From CAZFBA01 sp964517135 (lineage in GTDB: Bacteria > Cyanobacteriota > Vampirovibrionia > JBFMGH01), in assembly GCA_964517135.1 (NCBI GenBank), contig CAZFBA010000046.1:1-24443 (forward strand): a stretch of DNA of 24,443 bases. Reading direction: 5' to 3'. Of this stretch, positions 7,915 through 14,551 are shown one piece after another (within the stretch, counting starts at the first letter, position 1; each line of letters opens with the position of its first letter). Below the pieces are notes generated by a model. The model was given only the letters and a program-made list of their open reading frames with translations, ran no database searches and was not told the origin of the DNA. Made by a program: the position numbers and the translations under genes.

Positions 7915-8460
7915 ATGTCACCAGAAGCAGGCAGAGTAGAATCATCAGGTTTTTATGTTAACCACGGACACGGCAGTTCTTACCATCATTCAAAATCTTA
8001 TTCTAACAGACATGTTCGTAATGATACACATTTAAATTATCCTCAGGGAGTATATTACCCGGGTATGCCTGTACAGAAGCCCGGTATCTATGATCAGGCA
8101 GCAGCCCTTAACTCAATAGGCATGCTGGACTATCCTAACCCGCTTAATAACAGAGCTTCATACTGGGATCAAGCCCAAGCACTGAACTCTATAGGCATGC
8201 TTACCTACCCCAACCCGCTTAATAACAGAGCTTCATACTGGGATCAAGCCCACGCATTAAACTCTATAGGTATGCTGACCTATCCCAATCCACTTGATAA
8301 TAGAGCATCTTACTGGGATCAAGTCCATGCACTGAATTCAACAGGTATGCTAACTTACCCCAACCCGCTTGATAACAGAGCTTCAACCTGGGATCAATAT
8401 AGAGCTATTCAGTTTCTGGGCCTCGGTGGCTATACAATACCTACTAATTCAAGACACTGA
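7915..8460 (+). CDS. Tandem 25-residue-repeat protein (181 aa)
   Basis: I do not recognise this family. The first 57 residues are rich in His, Ser and Tyr. Four 25-residue units follow (58-82, 83-107, 108-132, 133-157), each close to YWDQxxALNSIGMLTYPNPL followed by (N/D)NRAS, and a degenerate fifth unit (158-181). There is no cysteine, signal peptide or membrane helix. Each unit has a predicted helix (WDQAxALNSIGM) and a Pro-Asn turn, so a repetitive scaffold or filament-like solenoid is possible. AAAGGATCT lies just before the ATG, a good ribosome-binding site. Near-identity of units at the DNA level points to recent duplication or gene conversion. It shares its Asn/Tyr-rich, L/I-G-M style with the product of 23812-24129. 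Function is unknown. Confidence 0.8.
   Translation: MSPEAGRVESSGFYVNHGHGSSYHHSKSYSNRHVRNDTHLNYPQGVYYPGMPVQKPGIYDQAAALNSIGMLDYPNPLNNRASYWDQAQALNSIGMLTYPNPLNNRASYWDQAHALNSIGMLTYPNPLDNRASYWDQVHALNSTGMLTYPNPLDNRASTWDQYRAIQFLGLGGYTIPTNSRH
8086..8457 (+). repeat. 75-bp tandem repeats within the 181-aa gene
   Basis: Five in-frame 75-bp units begin at 8086, 8161, 8236, 8311 and 8386, the last one degenerate and 72 bp long. Units two to four are very similar at the DNA level, with mostly synonymous changes. That indicates selection on the protein repeat together with recent copy-number change. Confidence 0.85.
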
Positions 8461-8473
8461 TTAACAGGAAAGT

Positions 8474-9796
8474 CTAATTATCTTCTTTTAATTGAACATC
8501 ATCGATTTCTTCCTCTAAATCTTCTTCAACTTCCTGTTTAATATCTTCTTTTTCTAATTCTATTTCAAGCTTTTCTTCAGGTGTATCACTTTCATCAGGC
8601 ATTGCTTCTTCGCCTGCTTCTTTTGATCCCGGTTCTTTGAGCTCCTTCTCTAATAAAGGATCCTCTTCATCAACCGTGTTTCCTTCTTCAGGATCGTCAA
8701 TAATACGGTATTGCTCATCATCTGGTTCAGCTGGTGCATCTTCTTCTACTTCATCACCACTGTCAATATCTATACGGATCTCTTCTATCGGGCTTTCATC
8801 ATCTTTTGCAGAAGGTTCACCAAAATATTTAAGCTTTAATGATGGCTTTAATGACTGTTCAAAATCTTTTTCAGCTTTTTTGAGCTCTTCTTCACTGACA
8901 ATTTTTTCAAGTTCTTTTATGCGTTTCTCTATTTCTTTTTTGTTATAAGCATCTTTATCCAGTTCCAGGTATTTTTTATAGTTCAGCAAAGCCAGAGGAA
9001 ACTTTTTTTGCAGGTCATAAGACTCACCAAGATGAAAAAAGATTTCTCCTATTGTTTGATCAAGTTGAATTGCCTTTTTATAATACTCAATAGCTTTATC
9101 AATCTCTCCCATACCGAAATAGACAAAACCAAGACTGTCAATAGTAGCTGCACTATTAGGTTTAAGCTTTATTGATTCCTCACAATTAACCATGGCAGCT
9201 TCATATTTACCGTTGTTAGCCTGTGCATAACATAAATTGTTGAGAGCTTCTGCAAAATCAGGTTTGAGATCTGCTGATTTTTTTGAATAATACTCAGATT
9301 GAGGATAAATCCTTAACTTTGCATAAATGACACCTATATCATAATATATATAGGCATTCTCAGGATCTATTTCAAGAGCTTTTTTTAGTATCTCTATTCC
9401 TTCATCAGAGCGATCAAGGTTATCAAGCACCAATCCAAGGCTATAATAGGCCTGCAAATTATCAGGATCATCTTTAATTATTTCTTTATATATTTTTTCT
9501 GCTTCGGTATAATTCTTTTGCATTTCCATTACAAGACCCAGCCGGTAGCGGGCTTTAAAGTTTTTGGGTTCAAGTGTTACAGCCTTACTATAAAACTTTT
9601 CAGCCATGTCATATTCTTCTTTGCTGGCATAACCATCACCATAGCTGATATATATCTCTGTAAAACGTGAATCTATTTTATCAATTACATTATTAGGAAG
9701 AGCTACCTGCCCTGATTCTGCTACACTAGAACTTAATGTTAATCCTGTTATTAGCAGTGTAAAAAATAACCATTGTTTAATAACTGATTTTCTCAT
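8474..9796 (-). CDS. Exported TPR protein with a long acidic tail
   Basis: A 440-residue protein. Residues 1-26 are a Sec signal peptide (basic MRKSVIK, a hydrophobic core, then SVA before ES as the likely cleavage site). From about 45 to 305 there are roughly seven tetratricopeptide repeats, with the usual A-x-x-x-Y-x-x-A and P-x-x-A-x-A patterns (KFYSKAVTLEPKNFKARYRL, and IEILKKALEIDPENAYIYYD). The last 110 or so residues are extremely rich in Glu and Asp. TPRs mediate protein-protein contacts, so this is probably a periplasmic or surface scaffold. The acidic tail may bind cations or basic partners. It ends 13 bp from the stop of the convergent repeat-protein gene. The ribosome-binding site is weak. 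The partner is not identifiable. Confidence 0.85.
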   Translation of the reverse strand: MRKSVIKQWLFFTLLITGLTLSSSVAESGQVALPNNVIDKIDSRFTEIYISYGDGYASKEEYDMAEKFYSKAVTLEPKNFKARYRLGLVMEMQKNYTEAEKIYKEIIKDDPDNLQAYYSLGLVLDNLDRSDEGIEILKKALEIDPENAYIYYDIGVIYAKLRIYPQSEYYSKKSADLKPDFAEALNNLCYAQANNGKYEAAMVNCEESIKLKPNSAATIDSLGFVYFGMGEIDKAIEYYKKAIQLDQTIGEIFFHLGESYDLQKKFPLALLNYKKYLELDKDAYNKKEIEKRIKELEKIVSEEELKKAEKDFEQSLKPSLKLKYFGEPSAKDDESPIEEIRIDIDSGDEVEEDAPAEPDDEQYRIIDDPEEGNTVDEEDPLLEKELKEPGSKEAGEEAMPDESDTPEEKLEIELEKEDIKQEVEEDLEEEIDDVQLKEDN

Positions 9797-9835
9797 AATT
9801 CTTTATTTTTACCCTCTTGTGCCAAACATTATTTC

Positions 9836-9862
9836 ATTGTAACACTCAAAAAAATTATTCAA
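9836..9862 (-). promoter_or_regulatory. Weak candidate promoter of the exported TPR gene
   Basis: On the reverse strand TTGAAT (9862-9857) and TACAAT (9841-9836) are 15 bp apart, somewhat short. The predicted leader would be about 35 bases. Confidence 0.35.
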
Positions 9863-9970
9863 AAGTTTTCATCTCTTTTACAAAGACTAATGAAATATAA
9901 ATACACTTACACTGCTGTTTGGTTGCTTATCAGCAGACTTTTTCTCATAATCTGTTCTTCTAATCTATTA

Positions 9971-10153
9971 TTAATCTAGTTCTTTAAAGGATACTATCTT
10001 TTCTATTGATACGTATGTTCTTATATCAGATTCCTCTAAAACCAGAACCCCATCAATAACTTTATCAACAATACCCCTGAAAGTTGATTCTCCTGCGCCG
10101 CAAAAAACCTCTATCCTTCTTTTAAACATATTTGTTGAAATATAATTTTCCAT
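9971..10153 (-). CDS. Small Sm/Hfq-like protein (60 aa)
   Basis: The 60-residue product looks like a minimal Sm-fold protein: a short N-terminal helix, then RRIEVFCGAGESTFRGIVDK, DGVLVLEE, and TYVSIEKIVSFKEL. This is the strand pattern of Sm1 and Sm2 motifs with the G-x-V and I-x-x-I positions kept. It is not canonical Hfq, because the NG-x-x-L-x-G and YKHA signatures are absent. The likely role is RNA binding or another Sm-like oligomer, but this is a fold-level inference. The ATG at 10153 is preferred because AGAGGA lies 7 bases in front. The frame extends upstream to 10216, but that part is basic and has no ribosome-binding site. A promoter-like TATAAT at 10207-10202 falls inside that longer frame, which supports the shorter start. 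Confidence 0.7.
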   Translation of the reverse strand: MENYISTNMFKRRIEVFCGAGESTFRGIVDKVIDGVLVLEESDIRTYVSIEKIVSFKELD

Positions 10154-10201
10154 CTGAGTCCTCTCTTTCAAATTTTTTTTAACCCTGAATTCTACAGCTA
10201 T

Positions 10202-10230
10202 ATTATATAGCATCATTACTGAAACAAAAA
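10202..10230 (-). promoter_or_regulatory. Candidate promoter of the Sm-like gene
   Basis: A perfect TATAAT on the reverse strand (10207-10202) is preceded by a T-rich -35 region (TTTTTG, 17 bp spacer). A TG dinucleotide lies just upstream and may give extended -10 character. The leader to the ATG at 10153 would be about 40 bases. Confidence 0.45.
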
Positions 10231-10256
10231 ATTTAAGTGTTATACTCTCTTGAAAA

Positions 10257-10286
10257 CTCTGATTAATTAAGAAATTTCTGAATTAT
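10257..10286. repeat. Shortened MITE-like fragment, copy C
   Basis: CTCTGATTAATT (10257-10268), the exact left end of copy A, is followed after a few bases by TTCTGAATTATT, which resembles the opposite end. The core is missing here, but a GATTCCCGC core occurs at 10480. This looks like a deletion derivative or rearranged copy. Confidence 0.45.
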
Positions 10287-10315
10287 TTATCAATTTATAG
10301 TCTATTTATTCTAGA

Positions 10316-10352
10316 GGGTTTAAAAGTGCGGAACTGCCACACTTTTAAACCC
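10316..10352. repeat. 13-bp hairpin, second member of the GGGTTT...AAACCC family
   Basis: The arms 10316-10328 and 10340-10352 are perfectly complementary over 13 bp. Two further G-C pairs follow after one mismatch, with a 5-base loop. The outer GGGTTT/AAACCC and the following GACCT match the hairpin at 7391-7430, while the inner stem differs but still pairs. Confidence 0.65.
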
Positions 10353-10380
10353 GACCTCCTAACTTCTCTTCCCTGCAATG

Positions 10381-10399
10381 TTTTAACACTTTGTTAAAA
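10381..10399. repeat. 8-bp hairpin TTTTAACA-CTT-TGTTAAAA
   Basis: A perfect 8-bp stem with a 3-base loop lies 28 bp downstream of the larger hairpin, inside the same repeat-filled gap. It could be part of the structured element or a transcription-stop structure. No function can be assigned. Confidence 0.4.
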
Positions 10400-10479
10400 A
10401 GATGTATTCGCTAAACGTCAATTTCTATAACTGTTTCAGGTCAACTTATTAATAGTTTATGAATTAAATGGAAATTTCT

Positions 10480-10525
10480 GATTCCCGCAAAAACAGGGAG
10501 GGCTAAAAAGCCCCCTGTGAGGGGG
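10480..10525. repeat. REP-like palindromic cluster
   Basis: GATTCCCGCAAAAACAGGGAG (10480-10500) is an imperfect palindrome of the ATTCCC...GGGAAT kind common among bacterial interspersed repeats, and it matches the cores of copies A and B. It runs into GGGCT-AAAA-AGCCC (10499-10512) and CCCCC-TGTGA-GGGGG (10511-10525), two overlapping hairpins, and then more G-rich sequence. The GC content is far above that of the surroundings. Confidence 0.6.
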
Positions 10526-10556
10526 GTGGGGGTAGATCTCTATGTGAGATGGCATT

Positions 10557-10585
10557 TTGACATACCTTTGGTATAAAATTAATTC
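10557..10585 (+). promoter_or_regulatory. Candidate promoter and operator of the sugar kinase gene
   Basis: A consensus TTGACA lies at 10557-10562; TAATTC, 17 bp later (10580-10585), is a poor -10. Between them is the perfect palindrome ATACC-TTT-GGTAT (10562-10574), which touches the -35 and could be a repressor site. The promoter call is tentative; the palindrome is plain to see. Confidence 0.4.
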
Positions 10586-10619
10586 AGAGAGTATTACATA
10601 ACAATAAAAGGAACAAAAA

Positions 10620-11633
10620 TTGGAAAATAAAAAAATTACAACCATCGGTGAAGCACTAATCGACTGGGTATGCCTGGATAAAACTCTTGATCTCAACAAG
10701 GCTGAAACCTTTATTAAAGCACCAGGAGGAGCCCCTGCTAACGTTGCTGTAGGACTGGCTAAGCTAGAATACCCAGTGCAATTTGTTGGCGGCTTTGCTG
10801 ATGATATTTTTGGCCCCTGGCTTAAAGATTTTTTACTTTCGTTTAATGTGGATATCTCTAAATCAGTTGATATTAAAAACTCTAACACCAGAAATGCATA
10901 CATAATGACTGATCAAAATGGAAATAGGGTCTTAAAAGGTTTCAGTAACCAGTGTTGCGCAGATAGCATGCTTCAATTAAATAATATTAATATGGATGCT
11001 ATTACAAGCTCTCCTCTGGTCTACTTTGGATCATTGCTTCAGGCTGATATAAAATCCCGGTATACATTAAATAACATTATTAATGCTGTTGTAACTGATA
11101 ATATTGTTATCTATGACCCAAATCTAAGGCTATGCCTCTGGCCGGATACCGGTGAAGCAATAAAGGTTATTTCTGATACCTTTAAAATGGTTGATATAGT
11201 CAAATTAAGTGATGATGAAATTACCCTGATTACCGGTATCAATGATATTGAAACAGCAGCTAAAAAGATTTTCAGTGAATTTCAATTTAAACTACTTGTC
11301 ATTACCCTTGGTGGTGAAGGCTCATTATATTTCAATAAACAGGGCTCAGGACATATTAAGCCCTTTGTTGTTAAACCTCTTGAAATGACAGGTGCAGGTG
11401 ATGCATTTGTTGCAGGCCTTATTGGCGGTCTCTATGATATCATTATTCAAGAAGAAAAAAATTACAACAACCTTGATGACATTATAGAAAACCTACCTTC
11501 TGAAAAGCTTGAAAAAATTATGGTTCGGGCCAATGCTCTTGGGGCTCTTACTACTACAAAGCCCGGAGCAACTTCTGCCTTACCTACTAAATCTGAGCTA
11601 GAGCAGTTTATGTCTGCTATATCTTATTTATAA
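10620..11633 (+). CDS. PfkB-family sugar kinase, probably fructokinase
   Basis: A 337-residue cytosolic ATP-dependent sugar kinase. The N-terminal PfkB signature is visible in GGAPANVAVGLAKL followed by VGGFADDIFG (residues about 36-67). The C-terminal signature TGAGDAFVAGL carries the catalytic base D261 and the GAGD anion hole. DPNLRLCLW (around 162-170) is typical of bacterial and plant fructokinases. The substrate is likely fructose, but ribokinase-family members vary. The start is a TTG at 10620 with AAGGA 6-7 bases upstream; the next residues (ENKKITTIGEALIDW) match the usual N-terminus, and no ATG is available nearby. It converges on mnmA with 11 bp between stops. Confidence 0.88.
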   Translation: MENKKITTIGEALIDWVCLDKTLDLNKAETFIKAPGGAPANVAVGLAKLEYPVQFVGGFADDIFGPWLKDFLLSFNVDISKSVDIKNSNTRNAYIMTDQNGNRVLKGFSNQCCADSMLQLNNINMDAITSSPLVYFGSLLQADIKSRYTLNNIINAVVTDNIVIYDPNLRLCLWPDTGEAIKVISDTFKMVDIVKLSDDEITLITGINDIETAAKKIFSEFQFKLLVITLGGEGSLYFNKQGSGHIKPFVVKPLEMTGAGDAFVAGLIGGLYDIIIQEEKNYNNLDDIIENLPSEKLEKIMVRANALGALTTTKPGATSALPTKSELEQFMSAISYL

Positions 11634-11644
11634 AAGACTTTACG

Positions 11645-12706
11645 CTATTGAATCCAGCCACCACCAAGCAAATAATTGTTATCTAGAGAATAAAATGCTG
11701 CTACCTGACCAGGAGTGACTGCATAAACGGTTTCATCAAAACTTACATTAACACTTTTTTCATCAATAACTTCTATGCTGGCAAGTTTTGCAGGTGAATT
11801 ATACCTGATTTTGGTCAGAGCATAAAAAACTTCCTCTGATGGTGCACCTTCAATCCAGTTAATATCTGTAGCTATTAAATTATTGCTTTCTATATCTTCT
11901 CTTGCACCAACATAAATATTATTATTTTCTGTGTCTATTGATACTACATAAAGAGGATATGGATATGCAACCCTGATACCTCTTCTCTGGCCTATTGTAA
12001 AGCGATATACGCCTGTATGTTCACCTATAATTTCACCTGTTGAGCAATCTATAATCTTGCCCGGATTTTGACCAAAGTGTCTTTCTAGATATTCTTGTAC
12101 ATTATCGGGTTCTATAATGAAACATACATCCTGACTTTCTTCATTATTTGCAGTTGGTATACCATTTTCACGGGCCATTTTTTTGACTTCGCTTTTCTCA
12201 AAGTCACCAACAGGAAATATAGTTCGAGCCAGATCATCCTGTGTTAGATTTACAAGCATATAAGTCTGGTCTTTTTGCTTATCTACCGGTCTTTTAAGTT
12301 TATATATATTACCTGATTTTTCTATCTTTGCATAATGTCCGGTTGCAAGATAATCACAACCAAGCTCATTGAATGCATAGTCTGCCATAGCTCCCCATTT
12401 AATGTTTTTATTACAGACTACACAGGGATTAGGCGTCTTGCCAGTTTTATAAGTATTCAGAAAATAATTTATAACCCTGTCTTCAAAGATTGACTTCAAA
12501 TCAACTGTATAGAACTCAATACCAAGGTGATTGCAGACCTTTTCAGCTTCTCTGGCAGCTTTTTCACAACATTTACCGCCTTCCTTGATGACCATGGCAC
12601 TAAGACCAACTACATCATAGCCTTGTTGTTGAAGCAAAAAAGCTGAAGTGCTGCTGTCAACACCTCCACTCATGCCTATTGCAACTCTTTTTCCTGTAGT
12701 AGTCAT
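11645..12706 (-). CDS. mnmA: tRNA-uridine 2-sulfurtransferase MnmA
   Basis: This enzyme puts the 2-thio group on U34 of tRNA-Lys, -Glu and -Gln. The 353-residue length is typical. The PP-loop SGGVDSS (13-19) binds ATP. TPNPCVVCNK carries the nucleophile at C98, and SQDVCFI carries the persulfide cysteine C195. YTGHYA-like and FTIGQRRGI blocks are also present (ATGHYA at about 121-126). An additional cysteine, C95, replaces the aspartate of the enterobacterial NPDxxCN motif, giving a CxxC plus C arrangement. The ATG overlaps the upstream stop codon by four bases (ATGA) and has no ribosome-binding site, so translation is probably coupled to the acidic protein gene. Confidence 0.95.
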   Translation of the reverse strand: MTTTGKRVAIGMSGGVDSSTSAFLLQQQGYDVVGLSAMVIKEGGKCCEKAAREAEKVCNHLGIEFYTVDLKSIFEDRVINYFLNTYKTGKTPNPCVVCNKNIKWGAMADYAFNELGCDYLATGHYAKIEKSGNIYKLKRPVDKQKDQTYMLVNLTQDDLARTIFPVGDFEKSEVKKMARENGIPTANNEESQDVCFIIEPDNVQEYLERHFGQNPGKIIDCSTGEIIGEHTGVYRFTIGQRRGIRVAYPYPLYVVSIDTENNNIYVGAREDIESNNLIATDINWIEGAPSEEVFYALTKIRYNSPAKLASIEVIDEKSVNVSFDETVYAVTPGQVAAFYSLDNNYLLGGGWIQ

Positions 12707-14262
12707 GATTTTAGACTTTGAATATGGCTTCTGCCGGTGCCAGTGAGTGTATATTCATTGCTTTCAGCCGTGCCTGTAAAGTCAGGAACAACTTCAATGA
12801 AACCTTTGTTAACTGCTGCAAGAAATATCGCAGGGCTAATCTGCTTTTGAAGAGCATTTTGAGTCTTATTAGAGATTTCTTTTGTAGTAAATTTCTCTTT
12901 TGATTCTAGTTTTTCCATAAAGAATGCAGTTGCAACAAGCAGGTCAACGGGTGTTTTAATAGATATATTATTGATAAAGCTTCTATATTCCCCTCCCTGG
13001 GCTTTCTTGCGGGCTTCAATATCTTGTTTTACCTGCCTTACAGGTTCTGGTATTTCTTTTCTACCTTCTAGAAGATCATCAAGGGATTTTTTGTTGTTAA
13101 CTGTTTCTTCTAAAACAGGCTTATCCTCTTCTTCAATTTCTGCTGCCATGGCTGAAATAACTGCATCGAAGTCTTCATCTTCAACAGGCTGTTCCCGGGC
13201 AGGTTCAACCTCACTTAAAAACTGATCTGCAAGGTCAAAGTCTTCATCACGGGTTGAATTATCTTTATTTTCAGGTATATCCGATTCAAACTGATCTATA
13301 ATGTTTGCATAGTCATCACTTTCTATTTCTTCATCAGTTGGCTGCTCTTCTAAAACCACATCTTCTTCATTTACAGAAAAGTCTGCCCCAAATTGATCAA
13401 TTATGTTTTCGCTTTCTTCTGTGTATTCTGGCTCTTCTGCTTCTTCTGGTTCTTCAGACAGGTCGATTCCAAATTGATCTAATATATTGCCTTCTTCATC
13501 AGCAGATTCACTTTCTTCAGTAGTTTTTGTTTCATCTTCAAAGTCAGCAAGAAGGGCTGATATATCTTCCATTTCATCGCTAATAACATTATCCTGCTGG
13601 TCATCTACTCTTTCAGTAAAACGTATATCAGGATCTTCATCTATTTCTTTAGTTATATCATCAGCATCTTCTACAACGGTTTCTTTAAGAGTTGATTCTA
13701 CATCCTGAAGGAGGTCATCATAATCCTGGTTACTGTCAACAGAAAGTTCTTTTTCTTTATTTGTTATTTCAATATCATTTACCTGTTCTTGATATTTAGA
13801 TAAGAGTCCTGTTAAGCTTTCATCTGGAGAACTTTCATCCTGGATTGCATCAGCCAGGGTTTCCTGTTTTTCTGTGATGTCACGTTCAAGAACATCCGTA
13901 AGATCTTCCTGCCGGGCAATCGAAGACTCTTCAGCAGCGGTTTTAGTCTTAACTGTCTGACTGGCAATAATTAGTGCCTCTTCAATAGAATTACCAGTTT
14001 CTTTGATAAGCTCTTCGTCGTCACCTGACAGAACTTCTTCAGGAAAAGTGGTCTCTTCTGTTTGTTGAGGTTTAATGTTTTCTATGGCAGGTACCCTGCT
14101 TTCTGACGATACTGAAGGGGCCTTTCCTGGGTGTATATCAGTCAAACCTGGTATAAGAGCATCCTGCCATAATTTCATTTGCCTTGCAATAAAAGTTGAA
14201 TCAGATGAAAAAAGTTCTATTTCAATCTCTTTTTTCTTAAGTTTGAATATATATTTAGACAT
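12703..14262 (-). CDS. Acidic repeat protein with N-terminal YIFKLKK module and C-terminal winged-helix-like domain
   Basis: I do not recognise a named family. It has 519 residues in three parts. Residues 1-37 are a beta-beta-alpha-looking module (YIFKLKKKEIEIELFSSD, then FIARQMKLWQDAL). Residues about 60-415 are extremely rich in Glu and Asp, probably disordered, and contain four DQF repeats (NILDQFGIDLSEEP, NIIDQFGADFS, NIIDQFESDIP, DLADQFLSEV). Residues about 430-519 are compact, with the helix-helix-helix-strand pattern of a winged helix (KFTTKEISNKTQNALQKQIS, then NEYTLTGTGRSHI). The DQF motifs may dock a partner and the C-terminus may bind nucleic acid or protein. It is sandwiched between a 42-residue gene copying its own N-terminus (1 bp gap) and mnmA (4 bp overlap). 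Confidence 0.8.
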   Translation of the reverse strand: MSKYIFKLKKKEIEIELFSSDSTFIARQMKLWQDALIPGLTDIHPGKAPSVSSESRVPAIENIKPQQTEETTFPEEVLSGDDEELIKETGNSIEEALIIASQTVKTKTAAEESSIARQEDLTDVLERDITEKQETLADAIQDESSPDESLTGLLSKYQEQVNDIEITNKEKELSVDSNQDYDDLLQDVESTLKETVVEDADDITKEIDEDPDIRFTERVDDQQDNVISDEMEDISALLADFEDETKTTEESESADEEGNILDQFGIDLSEEPEEAEEPEYTEESENIIDQFGADFSVNEEDVVLEEQPTDEEIESDDYANIIDQFESDIPENKDNSTRDEDFDLADQFLSEVEPAREQPVEDEDFDAVISAMAAEIEEEDKPVLEETVNNKKSLDDLLEGRKEIPEPVRQVKQDIEARKKAQGGEYRSFINNISIKTPVDLLVATAFFMEKLESKEKFTTKEISNKTQNALQKQISPAIFLAAVNKGFIEVVPDFTGTAESNEYTLTGTGRSHIQSLKS

Positions 14263-14263
14263 A

Positions 14264-14392
14264 TCAAGATTTTTCCTCTTTTAAAAATATGGTTCTCCAT
14301 ATTTCAAGCTGGTCTTCTATAAACCTGGGGTCGTCTGATTTTAATTCTATTTCAATGTCTCCTTTTTTGAGTTTGAAAATATATTCTGCCAT
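14264..14392 (-). CDS. 42-residue YIFKLKK-module mini-protein
   Basis: This short reading frame has an excellent AAGGAGT site 5 bases before its ATG at 14392 and ends in TGA at 14266-14264, one base before the next gene's ATG. The product begins MAEYIFKLKKGDIEIELKSD and continues DPRFIEDQLEIWRTIF. It is clearly homologous to the first 37 residues of the 519-residue protein downstream (MSKYIFKLKKKEIEIELFSS, then FIARQMKLWQDAL). It is therefore a free-standing copy of that N-terminal module, first gene of the operon with the acidic protein and mnmA. It could compete with or pair with the larger protein's module. The pattern resembles small beta-alpha modules ending in a QxxxW/F helix in other uncharacterised proteins. 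Confidence 0.75.
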   Translation of the reverse strand: MAEYIFKLKKGDIEIELKSDDPRFIEDQLEIWRTIFLKEEKS

Positions 14393-14460
14393 TTTTACTC
14401 CTTGAAGAACACAATATTAACAATGTTAAAAATATTTGAAATATTATTCTTAATTTGTTT

Positions 14461-14514
14461 ATTATACATACCTGATAACAATTTTTCACTAATAAAATTG
14501 TTTTTTGATATAAT
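14461..14514. promoter_or_regulatory. Divergent promoter region with a 9-bp inverted repeat
   Basis: For the forward C1 operon, TTCACT (14485-14490) and TATAAT (14509-14514) are 18 bp apart. For the reverse operon, GTGAAA (14489-14484) and TATAAT (14466-14461) are 17 bp apart. The two -35 boxes overlap each other. A perfect inverted repeat AACAATTTT (14477-14485) and AAAATTGTT (14494-14502), 8 bp apart, covers both -35 areas, so one bound protein could control both operons. The remaining DNA, 14393-14460, is an AT-rich leader. Confidence 0.5.
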
Positions 14515-14536
14515 CAGCAAAAGTAGTTAATAGAGT

Positions 14537-14551
14537 ATGAAGATGAACTAA
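14537..14551 (+). other. Possible four-codon upstream frame (MKMN) overlapping the start of the MetE-like gene
   Basis: ATG AAG ATG AAC TAA spans 14537-14551, and its stop overlaps the ATG of the next gene as TAATG. The main gene has no convincing Shine-Dalgarno, so re-initiation is conceivable. A chance occurrence is equally possible. Confidence 0.2.

Noticed and set aside
8086..8457. 75-bp repeats considered as a CRISPR-like array
   Set aside because: The repeats are contiguous with no variable spacers and are in frame within a coding sequence.
8637..8948. Ser-rich forward frame opposite the acidic tail of the exported TPR protein
   Set aside because: It is the complement of GAA/GAT codons, with no ribosome-binding site and no recognisable domain.
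10457..10903. 148-residue reverse frame overlapping the sugar kinase start
   Set aside because: It runs through the REP-like cluster and the conserved N-terminus of the kinase on the other strand. Its product has no domain-like pattern.
12718..14284. Several open frames on the forward strand opposite the acidic protein gene
   Set aside because: They are the complement of Glu/Asp-rich codons, giving Ser/Leu-rich nonsense, and they lack ribosome-binding sites. The reverse frame is continuous, has repeats and fits the operon.
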